Below, piece after piece: positions 53,330-62,030 of a DNA stretch of 64,000 nucleotides (the first letter of the stretch is position 1; each line of letters starts with the position of its first letter). The stretch is taken from assembly GCF_000725495.1 (NCBI RefSeq), contig NZ_JNZD01000001.1, positions 62,001 to 126,000 on the forward strand, given 5' to 3'. Origin of the DNA: Streptomyces aureus. Its GTDB lineage: Bacteria; Actinomycetota; Actinomycetes; Streptomycetales; Streptomycetaceae. The translations under genes were made by a program, and so were the position numbers. A model generated the notes under the pieces. That model searched no databases. It was not told where the DNA came from and saw only the letters and a list, made by a program, of their open reading frames with translations.

Positions 53330-54793
53330 CTAGTCCGCGAAGACCGAGCCGAACTGGGGGTAGCCCGAGGTCGACAGGCCCGAGGCGCTGGCGGACAGGG
53401 CACGGGAACCCGTCGTGACGATCTTCGTGCCGTTGGAGGGCAGGTACGTCACGGCGCCGTCGGCCGTGTTCTCGTACGAGCCGACGAGGAGGTCGGCCCT
53501 GCCGTCGCCGGTGACGTCGTCGAGCTTGACGTCGGCGCCGAACAGGTCGCCCTTCTCGTCGCTGCCCGGGACGCCCACGGTGCTCTGGGCGAAGGACTGG
53601 ACGCCGGAGGTGACGTTCACGCCGTCCGCGGAGCCGTAGAGCACCGTGACCATGCCGGTGTTGCTCACCCCGTCGATGTCCTCGTTCGGGGCCGAGACCA
53701 CCAGGTCCTGGTAGCCGTCGCCGTTGACGTCACCGAGGTCGAGGTCCCAGCCGAAGGCGTCGCCCTTCTCCGAGGTGCCGGGCACGCTGCCGGTGTTCTG
53801 GGTGATGTACGTGGTGGCGGCCGGACCGGACGCGGAGCCGTACGTGATGTTCATGCGGCCGCCGTCGGAGGAGTCCGGGACGGTCTCGCCCTCCGAGGTC
53901 TTCGCGTCCCAGCCGACGCCGGTGACGATGTCGCCGAAGCCGTCGCCGTTGATGTCACCGATGCCGGTGACGATGCCGAGCCGCAGCTTCACGGCGGAGG
54001 ACGCGCTCAGCCCGCTCGCGGTGCCGGGAAGCCAGTAGTTCACGTTCCAGTCGTCGGAGTAGCCGTTGACGACCAGGTCGGTCCTTCCGTCGCCGTTGAC
54101 GTCACCGGCGGCGAGGTGCTGAGGACCGTTGGTGCCGCCGGCCACGATCGGCGGCTTGACCGTCGTACGGGCGCCGGGGGTGCCCGCCGTGGTGAAACCG
54201 CCCTTGTAGACGTAGAGGGTGGCGGCGGAGCTGCCGACGACGAGGTCGGCCTTGCCGTCGCCGTCGAAGTCGCCGGCGGCGAGCGTCATGCCCCAGTAGT
54301 CGTGCGAGGAGGGCGCCGGGTCGGTGACGGTGACGCTCTTGCCGGTCAGGCCGCTCCGGGAGCCCCAGAGGATGGCGACGGTGCCGCCGTCGGTGTCGGT
54401 GCCGACCTTCTCGTGCGGGGTGCCGACGGCGAGGTCGTCGAAGCCGTCGCCGTTGAAGTCCGCGTAGGCGAGGGCGTAGCCGAACTCGTCGCCCTTCTCC
54501 GCGGTGCCGGGAACACCGGTGGTGTTCTGGCTCAGGGTGCTGCGCCGGGTGGTGGACACACCGGTGGCGGAGCCGTAGAGCGCGACGACGGACCCGGCGT
54601 CGGCCTGACCGCTGACCGCGGCACCGGAACCGGACGCGGCGACATCGCCGATGCCGTCGCCGTTGAAGTCCGCCTGGGCGACCTTGGTGGCGTCCGCGGC
54701 GGACGCCGGGAGCGCCGCGACGGTCAGCAGACCGCCCGTCAGGGCGGCGGCCGTTGCGGTCGCGAGAGCGATCCGCAGGTGCTGCTTCTGCAT
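53330..54793 (-). CDS. Secreted FG-GAP (integrin alpha-like) repeat protein
   Basis: A 487-residue exported beta-propeller protein. A Sec signal peptide ends near ALPASA at residue 33. At least seven FG-GAP repeats follow, each with a calcium-loop core of the DxNGDGxxD type: DFNGDGIGD, DFNGDGFDD, DFDGDGKAD, DVNGDGRTD, DINGDGFGD, DVNGDGYQD, DVTGDGRAD. No catalytic domain. Possible roles are carbohydrate or surface binding. ATG 54793 has AGGAGATC upstream. Confidence 0.92.
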   Translation of the reverse strand: MQKQHLRIALATATAAALTGGLLTVAALPASAADATKVAQADFNGDGIGDVAASGSGAAVSGQADAGSVVALYGSATGVSTTRRSTLSQNTTGVPGTAEKGDEFGYALAYADFNGDGFDDLAVGTPHEKVGTDTDGGTVAILWGSRSGLTGKSVTVTDPAPSSHDYWGMTLAAGDFDGDGKADLVVGSSAATLYVYKGGFTTAGTPGARTTVKPPIVAGGTNGPQHLAAGDVNGDGRTDLVVNGYSDDWNVNYWLPGTASGLSASSAVKLRLGIVTGIGDINGDGFGDIVTGVGWDAKTSEGETVPDSSDGGRMNITYGSASGPAATTYITQNTGSVPGTSEKGDAFGWDLDLGDVNGDGYQDLVVSAPNEDIDGVSNTGMVTVLYGSADGVNVTSGVQSFAQSTVGVPGSDEKGDLFGADVKLDDVTGDGRADLLVGSYENTADGAVTYLPSNGTKIVTTGSRALSASASGLSTSGYPQFGSVFAD

Positions 54794-55112
54794 GCGAGAT
54801 CTCCTGCTGCGTGCGAGACGCCCGGGGCACCCCGCAGTCGATGAGGCACCGATCCGCCACGTTCGCCGGGAGTTGTCCTGGACGTCCCCGGGGCGACACG
54901 AGCGGTTCGGTGATCAAGAGACCAACGCCGGGAGGCAAGGGTTGTACGGCAGTTCGAGCGGATGACGGACACGATCCGGAGCCGCACACACGACACCCCC
55001 CGGCCGGCGGCACGGGGGGTGTCGGTCGTACGAGCGGGGGTGCGCGTCACCAAATGGAACGACCTCTGGCACATGCGCGAGCCGCCGAACCCCCTCGACC
55101 GGGAGGGGACCC
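54794..55112. other. Intergenic region upstream of the FG-GAP gene
   Basis: About 320 bases holding the promoter of the FG-GAP gene (minus strand) and a terminator at 54991-55024 for the gene on its far side. Nothing else is recognised. Confidence 0.55.
54991..55024 (-). terminator. Terminator downstream of the ctaD unit
   Basis: CGACACCCCCC paired with GGGGGGTGTCG around a 12-base GC-rich loop, about 90 bases after the stop of the small membrane gene. Confidence 0.75.
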
Positions 55113-55676
55113 TCAGGGGCGGCCCGGGTGGCGGTTCGCCGGATGGCGGCCGCCGGGCGGGTGGGCCGCCGTGGCCGCGAGCAGGAGGAACAGGGCGACC
55201 AGGGTGGCGGGGACGGCGGCCGTCAGCCAGTACGGGCCGGTGGGGCCGCCGGCCAGCAGGAGGGCCGCCGTGGCCGCCGCGGTGAGGAGTCCCGCGGCGA
55301 GCAGGGCCGCGAAGGCGTTCCGGCCGGTGCGGGAGCGGTCGTCGGCGGCCTGCGCCCTGCTCCCCAGCCGGGCCCAGTGGCGGGCCGTCTCCTCGGCCTC
55401 GCGCCGGCGCCGCAGGGCCGCCCGCGTCCGGTAGCCGCACGAGACGGCCGCGCCCGCCGCGGCGGTGAGGGCCGGAACCCACCACGGCCCGGCCACCAGG
55501 AGCAGGACCGCCGTCACCCCGGTCGCGCCCCAGGCGCTCACGCAGGCCGCGGCCGCGTCCCGGCGGGAGCGGGGACGGTCGTCCCCGGCGCGCAGATCGG
55601 CGAGGGCGGGGACGTACCAGACGCTGCCGGACACCGTCAGCAGGGCGGCGCCCAGCGCCAGAACGGGCTGCGCCAC
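55113..55676 (-). CDS. Small membrane protein encoded directly after ctaD
   Basis: A 187-residue protein with four hydrophobic segments (VLALGAALLTVSGSVWYVPA, ATGVTAVLLLVAGPWWVPAL, FAALLAAGLLTAAATAALLL and a last one near 155) separated by an Arg-rich region RTRAALRRRREAEE. No family I recognise. Its GTG at 55676 begins two bases after the ctaD stop, so translation is coupled. It may help CtaD assembly or be an accessory oxidase subunit (inference from position only). Confidence 0.7.
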   Translation of the reverse strand: MAQPVLALGAALLTVSGSVWYVPALADLRAGDDRPRSRRDAAAACVSAWGATGVTAVLLLVAGPWWVPALTAAAGAAVSCGYRTRAALRRRREAEETARHWARLGSRAQAADDRSRTGRNAFAALLAAGLLTAAATAALLLAGGPTGPYWLTAAVPATLVALFLLLAATAAHPPGGRHPANRHPGRP

Positions 55677-55678
55677 GG

Positions 55679-57508
55679 TCAGTTCACCGCCTCGGCCGCG
55701 GCGATCTCCGGGTGGTGCAGGTCGAACGCCGGGGACTCGGAGCGGATCCGGGGCAGCGAGGCGAAGTTGTGCCGCGGCGGCGGGCACGAGGTCGCCCACT
55801 CCAGCGAACGACCGTAGCCCCAGGGGTCGTCGGTCTCGACCTTCTCGCCGTACCGGGCCGTCTTCCACACGTTGTAGAGGAACGGCAGGATCGACAGGCC
55901 CAGCAGGAACGAGCCGATCGTGGACAGGGTGTTGAGGGCCGTGAAGCCGTCCGAGGCTAGGTAGTCGGCGTACCGGCGGGGCATGCCCTCGGCGCCCAGC
56001 CAGTGCTGCACCAGGAAGGTGAGGTGGAAGCCGACCGTGAGGGTCCAGAAAGTGATCTTGCCGAGGCGCTCGTCGAGCATCCTGCCGGTCATCTTCGGCC
56101 ACCAGAAGTGGAACCCGGCGAACATCGCGTACACGACCGTGCCGAACACCGTGTAGTGGAAGTGGGCCACGACGAAGTACGAGTCGGAGACGTGGAAGTC
56201 CAGCGGCGGTGACGCCAGGATGACCCCGGTCAGCCCGCCGAAGACGAAGGTGACCAGGAAGCCCGTGGTCCACAGCATCGGTGTCTCGAAGGACAGACTT
56301 CCCTTCCACATCGTGCCGATCCAGTTGAAGAACTTCACCCCCGTCGGCACCGCGATCAGCAGGGTCATGAAGGAGAAGAACGGCAGGAGGACGCCACCGG
56401 TCACGTACATGTGGTGGGCCCACACCGTCACCGACAGGCCCGCGATCGCGATCGTGGCTCCGATCAGGCCCATGTAGCCGAACATCGGCTTGCGGGAGAA
56501 GACCGGGATCACCTCGGAGACGATGCCGAAGAACGGCAGCGCCAGGATGTAGACCTCCGGATGGCCGAAGAACCAGAACAGGTGCTGCCAGAGCAGCGCT
56601 CCGCCGTTCGCCGGGTCGAAGACATGGCTGCCGAACTTCCGGTCGCACTCGAGCGCGAGCAGCGCCGCCGCCAGGACCGGGAACACGATCAGGACCAGCA
56701 CCGCGGTCAGCAGCACGTTCCAGGTGAAGATCGGCATGCGGAACATGGTCAGCGCGGGGGCGCGCATGCAGACGATGGTGGTGATGAAGTTGACCGCGCC
56801 GAGGATGCTGCCGAAGCCCGACAGCGCGACCCCCATGATCCACATGTCGGCGCCGAGCCCCGGCGAGTGGACCGCGTCCGAGAGCGGCGCGTACAGGAAC
56901 CAGCCGAAGTCGGCCGCCCCGCCCGGGGTGAGGAAGCCGAACGCGGCTATGGAGGACCCGAACAGGAACAGCCAGTAGGCCAGCATGTTGAGCCGGGGGA
57001 AGGCCACGTCGGGCGCGCCGATCTGCAGCGGCATGATCCAGTTGGCGAAGCCGGTGAACAGCGGCATCGCGAACATCAGCAGCATGATCGAGCCGTGCAT
57101 CGTGAACGCCTGGTTGAACTGCTCGTTCGACATGATCTGCAGCCCGGGCCGGGCCAGTTCGGCGCGCATCAGCAGCGCCATGACACCGCCGACACCGAAG
57201 AAGGCGAACGCGGTCACCAGGTACAGCGTCCCGATCCGCTTGTGATCGGTGGTCGTCAGCCAGTCCACCCAGGACGCGCGGACGGGATCCTCGGCGGGCG
57301 CGGCACCAGACGTGCCGGCTGGGCGGGGCGCGGCACCAGACGTGGCGGTTGTGCGGGGCGCGGCACCCGACCTGCCGGTTGGGTCGGGCGCGGCACCCGA
57401 CGTGGCGGCGGTGTCCGGCGTGGCACCCGACGTAGCGGCCGTGTCGGGCGCGGAGGCCGCGGTGCGTGGTCGCACCGCCTCCCGCGGGTCTGTCTGTGCC
57501 TCGTCCAC
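55679..57508 (-). CDS. ctaD: Cytochrome c oxidase subunit I (second-type CtaD)
   Basis: A 609-residue haem-copper oxidase subunit I with 12 helices. [12 protein letters not shown] carries a haem a ligand, [13 protein letters not shown] has the CuB His and cross-linked Tyr, [11 protein letters not shown] has the CuB His pair, and [11 protein letters not shown] has the haem a and a3 ligands. The first 60 residues are unusual: five imperfect copies of a 9- to 10-residue Ala/Thr/Ser/Gly/Pro unit ([10 protein letters not shown] type). No ctaC, ctaE or qcr genes are adjacent, so this is a stand-alone copy, which streptomycetes often have in addition to the qcr-cta cluster. GTG 57508 has AGGGAG upstream. 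Confidence 0.93.
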   Translation of the reverse strand: MDEAQTDPREAVRPRTAASAPDTAATSGATPDTAATSGAAPDPTGRSGAAPRTTATSGAAPRPAGTSGAAPAEDPVRASWVDWLTTTDHKRIGTLYLVTAFAFFGVGGVMALLMRAELARPGLQIMSNEQFNQAFTMHGSIMLLMFAMPLFTGFANWIMPLQIGAPDVAFPRLNMLAYWLFLFGSSIAAFGFLTPGGAADFGWFLYAPLSDAVHSPGLGADMWIMGVALSGFGSILGAVNFITTIVCMRAPALTMFRMPIFTWNVLLTAVLVLIVFPVLAAALLALECDRKFGSHVFDPANGGALLWQHLFWFFGHPEVYILALPFFGIVSEVIPVFSRKPMFGYMGLIGATIAIAGLSVTVWAHHMYVTGGVLLPFFSFMTLLIAVPTGVKFFNWIGTMWKGSLSFETPMLWTTGFLVTFVFGGLTGVILASPPLDFHVSDSYFVVAHFHYTVFGTVVYAMFAGFHFWWPKMTGRMLDERLGKITFWTLTVGFHLTFLVQHWLGAEGMPRRYADYLASDGFTALNTLSTIGSFLLGLSILPFLYNVWKTARYGEKVETDDPWGYGRSLEWATSCPPPRHNFASLPRIRSESPAFDLHHPEIAAAEAVN

Positions 57509-58127
57509 CGGACGACTCCCTCCCCTTCTCTCCTGGACCGCCCGCGGCACGCGTCCCGCTCGGGGCGTCCGTCCCGCCTGGGCGTCGGCGGGCCGGGAAG
57601 TGCCGCGCACGGGGGTGGACGCGGCGCCGCTTCCCGGCCGCCGCCTCATGATCGACGCGGGGGCACGGGGGCCGGATAGGGCCGAACAGCCCTCGCAAGG
57701 GCCCTGTCCGAAGGGCCCAACGGCCCCCTCCGCCCTCTCGCCGAGGGCGGACGACCCCCGGCCCGGCTCCCGCACGCGGTCCGTACGACGGGCCCGGATG
57801 CCCCCCTTTGTCCGGCGCCGCACGGGGCAACTGCCCCACGGCAGCGCGAAAGCGGGCGTGCGGAGGGAGAACGGGGCGTGCCCGGACCAGTCGTGCACCC
57901 GGGCATCCGTCCGGCCCGGTTCCTTGGGCCGTTCGGCCCTATCGGCCCCGTGCGGCGCGGTGATCTTCTGGCCGGGCGGCCGGGTGCCCCGCTCACTCGA
58001 CTCCCGTTCCCCCGTGCGGGAGAGGGGTCGGAGCACTCGGTACGCGCCAAGAACGGCTCCGGCCGGTACGGACCGCACCGGCCTGGTGAAGGTTGCCGGA
58101 GAACAGCCGGTCCTCAGGGAGGCTCAG
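57509..58127. other. Intergenic region between ctaD and the DUF4142 gene
   Basis: About 620 bases between divergent genes. The ctaD promoter should be at 57520-57700 and that of the DUF4142 gene in the last 150 bases. Frames on both strands are Arg/Pro-rich and show no conserved motif. I see no clear structure. Confidence 0.5.
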
Positions 58128-58793
58128 TTGCGGCGCAGCTTCATCACGATCTGCTTGATGCTGGCGATCGGCGCCACCATCGGTTCACTGGCGTACCCGG
58201 TCTTCTACTCCTACCCGCACCGCTTCGACGCGGTGAAGGCCGCCATCGCCGACCCCGGCCCCGTGGTGAACACACCGTGGGGACCGCTGAGCAGGGCCGA
58301 CCGCGACCTCGTGGTGCAGGTGGAGGTCGACGGGCTGTGGGAGATATCCGCGGGCAGGCAGGCGGTCGACCGGGCCCCGACGAAGGCCATCAAGGAGGCC
58401 GGCAGCGAGCTGGTGACCGGCCACACCGCGCTCGACAAGCAGGTGAGCACGGTCGCGGCCAAGCTCGCCATCACGCTGCCGACCGGGCCGACCGTGGAGC
58501 AGCAGGGCTGGCTCGCCCAGCTGACGGCGGCTCAGGGCGACAGCTACCGGAGGGAGTTCGCGAACCTCTTGCGCGAGGAGCACGGCAGGCTCTTCCAGCA
58601 GCTCGCGCAGGTGCGCAGCAGCACCCGTAATTCGCTGGTGCGGGATCTGGCCACCGCCACCAACCGGACCGAGCTCGGTCACATCACCGCGCTGGAGAAG
58701 ACCGGTTACGTCGACTTCGACACCGTCGCGACCGACGCGACGGCCTCTCCGGCCACGGCGGCCACGCAGGTTCCGGCGCCGGCGGCGTCCTGA
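58128..58793 (+). CDS. Membrane-anchored DUF4142 protein
   Basis: A 221-residue protein. One N-terminal hydrophobic helix (ITICLMLAIGATIGSLAYPV) anchors it, and the rest is an outside-facing four-helix DUF4142 bundle: LSRADRDLVVQVEVDGLWEI, DRAPTKAIKEAGSELVTGHT, EQQGWLAQLTAAQGDSYR and TNRTELGHITALEKTGYVDF. Ferritin-like in fold, but no metal ligands are evident. Function unknown. TTG 58128 follows AGGGAGG by six bases, a strong site, and is preferred to earlier codons. Divergent from ctaD. Confidence 0.85.
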   Translation: MRRSFITICLMLAIGATIGSLAYPVFYSYPHRFDAVKAAIADPGPVVNTPWGPLSRADRDLVVQVEVDGLWEISAGRQAVDRAPTKAIKEAGSELVTGHTALDKQVSTVAAKLAITLPTGPTVEQQGWLAQLTAAQGDSYRREFANLLREEHGRLFQQLAQVRSSTRNSLVRDLATATNRTELGHITALEKTGYVDFDTVATDATASPATAATQVPAPAAS

Positions 58794-58960
58794 GACGGGC
58801 GGCGCCGGCACTGCGGGTCCCACCGGCCCGGACGCCCGGCACCCCCGGTCCGCGCACCCGGCACCCCCGGTCCGCGCACCCGGCGCCCCGCACCTCCGGG
58901 ACGCCGGGGAGCCTGCACGGCCCCGGCGCCATGCGGTGCGGTGCGGTTGACTCAGCGGGC
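58794..58960. repeat. Short repeats between DUF4142 and lipoprotein genes
   Basis: The unit CCGGCACCCCCGGTCCGCGC occurs twice in tandem near 58835-58880, with a third diverged copy after it. The region lies between convergent genes. Confidence 0.6.
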
Positions 58961-59590
58961 TCAGGGCGCGATCGAGCAGTCCCCCCAGACCGTGGCCAGG
59001 GCGGGGGGAATCGCGGCGATGTCGCCGCAGCCGTGCGCGCTCGCCGGAAAGCCGTCGGTCGCGACGTAGGCCCAGCCGCCGCCCGTGTCACGGAAGTACT
59101 TGGTGGCGCTGCCCTCGTCCTGCATGCCCACGAGTTCCGCCTGGCCGGCGCCGGCCACGGGCTGGAAGCGGGTCGCGGCGTAGCGGACGGTGCCGCACCG
59201 GCCGTAGAAGAACAGATGCGGCACCGGTCCGATGTGCTCGAGGTGGACGACGCGCCGGTACACCCGGGTGACCTCGGCCTTCACCGGGCCGTCGGCCGTC
59301 AGGTTGCGGCAGCCGGCGGCGGGCGTGGCCGAGTGACCGGCCGGGGCGGCGGAGGCGGACTTCGCCGGCGACCCGTCGGCCGGCTCGCGCGAGGGGGTGG
59401 ACGCGTCGGCGGAACCCGCGCTGGGTGACGCGGCCGGCGCGGACGTCCGTACGGCGGCCGGGGCCGAGGAGTTCGCGGAGGTCGGGCCGTCCCCCGCGGC
59501 GGAACCCGCACCCCCCGAGTCCTGACAGCCTGTCAGCAGCATGATCCCGCTCGCCAGTGCCAGCACCGCGTCACGTCTGAGACCGGACAT
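58961..59590 (-). CDS. Lipoprotein of unknown function
   Basis: A 209-residue lipoprotein. LASGIMLLTGCQ is the lipobox with Cys near residue 22. A low-complexity Ala/Ser/Thr/Pro stalk (about 25-92) precedes a C-terminal domain of 115 residues containing CRNLTADGPVKAEVTRVYRR and HLFFYGRCGTVRYAATRFQP, with four Cys that may form disulphides. It contains no known enzymatic motif. ATG 59590 follows GGTGGGAG. Convergent with the DUF4142 gene. Confidence 0.8.
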   Translation of the reverse strand: MSGLRRDAVLALASGIMLLTGCQDSGGAGSAAGDGPTSANSSAPAAVRTSAPAASPSAGSADASTPSREPADGSPAKSASAAPAGHSATPAAGCRNLTADGPVKAEVTRVYRRVVHLEHIGPVPHLFFYGRCGTVRYAATRFQPVAGAGQAELVGMQDEGSATKYFRDTGGGWAYVATDGFPASAHGCGDIAAIPPALATVWGDCSIAP

Positions 59591-60153
59591 CTCCCACCCT
59601 TGCTCTCAACGGCTTTGCCCCACAGGACAGCAGGGAACCACCTGGTAGTTGCAGGGTGAAGGAGGCGGGATGGTCACGGTTGCGCATCCGGGCGCCGGTC
59701 CGCCGCCCGCGGCTCCGCCCACCCCCTCGCCACCCGCGGCGATCGCTGCGCGCCGCAGAAAATCTGATTCCGGTGCGGCGCGAAATCTATGTTTGTCACG
59801 GTAGACATCGGGCGTCGGCGTGATTAGGGTTTCTTGTACAGACCTCGTCGGCTCGGTGGAGTCCAACTCCCGGCCCGGCGAGGGAGTGACTCCGAGCCAA
59901 GGACGGAGGAAGCAGACGCCATCAGGATCGCCCGGCCCCGGAGCAGCACGGCCGGGTACGCAAGAACCCGGAATGGACGGTGGTTCCCGGTCACGGCATA
60001 CACGATCCCCGCTCACCCGCCCCGCAGTCGGGCCCGGTAGCGGAAACAGAAGGTCGGCTCCGTGACGGAGCCGTCAGATGGTGTTCAATCTCCTTCGGGG
60101 CCCTGGTGCCGTACGGCAACGGGGCCCCTCGACGCGTGCCACGACGAGGTGAA
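59591..60153. promoter_or_regulatory. Long upstream region of the MerR-like gene
   Basis: About 560 bases between the lipoprotein gene (minus) and the MerR-like gene (plus). An AT-rich island at 59755-59840 probably contains the promoter. GTTT at 59791 followed after 15 bases by GGGCGT loosely fits the sigma-B-type pattern GTTT-N14-16-GGGTA, but with two mismatches. No gene is evident in the rest. Confidence 0.35.
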
Positions 60154-60498
60154 ATGACAGCGGACACTCCACTCGGTGGTCGTCTCGACGACGACGACTA
60201 TCCCGCGTACACGATGGGCAGGGCCGCCGAGATGATCGGCACGACTCCCGGATTCCTCCGGGCCGTCGGAGAGGCCCGGCTGATCACTCCGCTCCGCTCG
60301 GAGGGCGGCCACCGCCGCTACTCCCGCCACCAGCTGAGGATCGCCGCGCGCGCCCGGGAACTCGTCGACCGGGGGACACCGATCGAGGCCGCCTGCCGCA
60401 TCGTCGTCCTCGAGGACCAGCTCGAAGAATCCCAGCGCATCAACGCCGAGTACCGGCGCGCCGAGCAGGCGGCGCCGGAGGGATCGGCCGCCGGCTGA
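60154..60498 (+). CDS. MerR-like helix-turn-helix protein
   Basis: A 114-residue protein with an N-terminal MerR-type winged HTH (YTMGRAAEMIGTTPGFLRAV followed by EARLITPLRSEGGHRRYSRH) and a short helical C-terminal arm with IEAACRIVVLEDQLEESQRI. No effector domain is present, so it resembles the short MerR-like proteins of Streptomyces that act as simple DNA binders. ATG 60154 has GAGGTGA upstream. Probably co-transcribed with the next gene 92 bases further on. Confidence 0.85.
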   Translation: MTADTPLGGRLDDDDYPAYTMGRAAEMIGTTPGFLRAVGEARLITPLRSEGGHRRYSRHQLRIAARARELVDRGTPIEAACRIVVLEDQLEESQRINAEYRRAEQAAPEGSAAG

Positions 60499-60590
60499 GC
60501 ACGTCCCGGCGGTGACCTTCCGGACCGTCCGCCCCGGCCCGCGCCACCCGGCGTGCCCTTGCCGGTACGACGTACAGGAAGTGGCCGACC

Positions 60591-60938
60591 ATGATGTACG
60601 ACCAGACACGCGCCCAACAGCCCGCGGACGGAAAGCCCCGTCCCGCCGGACGCCGGACGCAGGGCCCGGAGCCGCTGCTCGGGCCGGACGAACGTGCCGA
60701 CGTCACCCGGCGGCTCCACCACGCGCTCAACACGTTCGCGCAGAATCCGCTGGAGGCGCTGGAGGAGGCCGAGACCGCGTTCGACGAGGCCGCGGCCCAG
60801 CTCATGAGCGCCCTCACGGAGCGGCGCCGCGACCTTCACGCCGGCTGGCACGGCCAGGAACCCGAGCCCCAAGGGGAGGAACTGCGCCACGCGCTGCGGC
60901 AGTACAGCGAGATGACCCAGCGACTGCTGCGCATGTGA
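60591..60938 (+). CDS. Helical protein of unknown function
   Basis: A 115-residue soluble protein with a Pro/Gln-rich first third, then predicted helices (TRRLHHALNTFAQNPLEALE and AQLMSALTERRRDLHAGWHG). I do not recognise the family. It follows the MerR-like gene and could be its partner. The ATG at 60591 is immediately followed by another ATG at 60594; AGGAAG lies upstream. Confidence 0.65.
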   Translation: MMYDQTRAQQPADGKPRPAGRRTQGPEPLLGPDERADVTRRLHHALNTFAQNPLEALEEAETAFDEAAAQLMSALTERRRDLHAGWHGQEPEPQGEELRHALRQYSEMTQRLLRM

Positions 60939-61042
60939 GCCCGCACCGGCCCGGCGCGGCCGGCCCGGCCCAGGCGGTCGGGCGCCCCGGGTCCGGCCCC
61001 GGTGGTCCGGTGCCGGTGATCCGGGACTGGTGATCCGGAGCC

Positions 61043-61117
61043 GTGCGGCAGCGACCGTGCCGGTGCGGCAGCGACCGTGCCGGTGCGGCGGCGGCCGTGC
61101 CGGTGCGGCGGCGGCCG
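61043..61117. repeat. 20-base tandem repeat (almost four copies)
   Basis: GTGCGGCAGCGACCGTGCCG in two perfect tandem copies (61043-61082), then one and a partial copy with AGCGACC changed to GGCGGCC. The array stops at the 3' end of the secreted protein gene. Confidence 0.85.
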
Positions 61118-61939
61118 TCAGGTCACGTCGACGAAGTCACCGGCCGCGGTGGCCGAGCCCGTGGTGGACGTGCCGCCGAAGACCCAGCGCCAGTAGCCGT
61201 CCGCGTTCGCCGTGACCGTGGTCTTCAGCGCGCCGGTGGAGGACGAGGTCACGGTCTTCACCGTGGAGTACGTGGAGCTGTCCTTCGGGCGGAACTGGAG
61301 CTTCACCGACTGCCCCGCGAAACCGGTGTACTTGTGCTTCACCCAGTCGGCCCGGGTGAGGCCGCCCGTGACGGTGAGCGTCTTTCCCTTGGCGACGGGC
61401 TCGGGAGCCGCGTTCGCCGTGAGCTTCGCCCAGCGCTTGACCGCGACGCTGCCCGGAGCCGTCTTGTACTCCTCGGCCTTGAGCGAGCCGCTCGTCTTGA
61501 ACAGACGGATCGACAGCCCGATCTTCCAGGTCGTGGCGTCGGCGTTGGAGTCGAGGCGGTAGCGCGGTTCGATGTACAACTCGCCCTCGCAGTGCGCCTT
61601 GTGGGTGCTGCCCGCCTCGAAGCAGGTGTAACTGCCGATGTAGATCCCCCCGCTGTCGGCACCGGCCGTCACGGTGGTGCCGTGGTAGAGGAAGGGATGG
61701 GCGTCCCAGCTCGGCTCGGGGCCCTCCACCGTGTACCCGGTGGGCAGGGTGAGGTCGAAGGTGACCGGAGGTTCCTTCACCTCCGAGGTGCCCACCACGA
61801 TCGGCAGGCCCTTGTTCACGACCACGTTCGACACGGTGACGCCGGTGCTCGCGGCCTGCGCCTGCGGGGCCGTCAGCGCGGTGAGCGCCAGGGCCCCCGC
61901 GAGCGCGGCCACCGTGCCGATTCGTCTGCCAGGGTTCAT
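61118..61939 (-). CDS. Secreted protein with C-terminal Ig-like domain
   Basis: A 273-residue exported protein. A signal peptide ends at APQAQA near residue 29. The N-terminal part (about 30-165) is unrecognised and contains VTVSNVVVNKGLPIVVGTSE and a Cys pair in SYTCFEAG and KAHCEGE. The C-terminal part (about 170-273) resembles the Ig-like domains common in streptomycete exported proteins: VTGGLTRADWVKHKYTGFAG, VKLQFRPKDSSTYSTVKTVT. Role unknown, possibly adhesive. ATG 61939 follows GAGGCGTG. Confidence 0.75.
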   Translation of the reverse strand: MNPGRRIGTVAALAGALALTALTAPQAQAASTGVTVSNVVVNKGLPIVVGTSEVKEPPVTFDLTLPTGYTVEGPEPSWDAHPFLYHGTTVTAGADSGGIYIGSYTCFEAGSTHKAHCEGELYIEPRYRLDSNADATTWKIGLSIRLFKTSGSLKAEEYKTAPGSVAVKRWAKLTANAAPEPVAKGKTLTVTGGLTRADWVKHKYTGFAGQSVKLQFRPKDSSTYSTVKTVTSSSTGALKTTVTANADGYWRWVFGGTSTTGSATAAGDFVDVT

Positions 61940-62030
61940 TCACGCCTCTTCGATGCACGTACGCGATACGGAACCGCCCCGGACGGACAACTGTCCTGGT
62001 GACGGGACGGGGAGGGTATCAAGGACGTGA

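Noticed and set aside
57646..58050. Frames on both strands upstream of ctaD
   Set aside because: Arg/Pro-rich without motifs; treated as promoter DNA.
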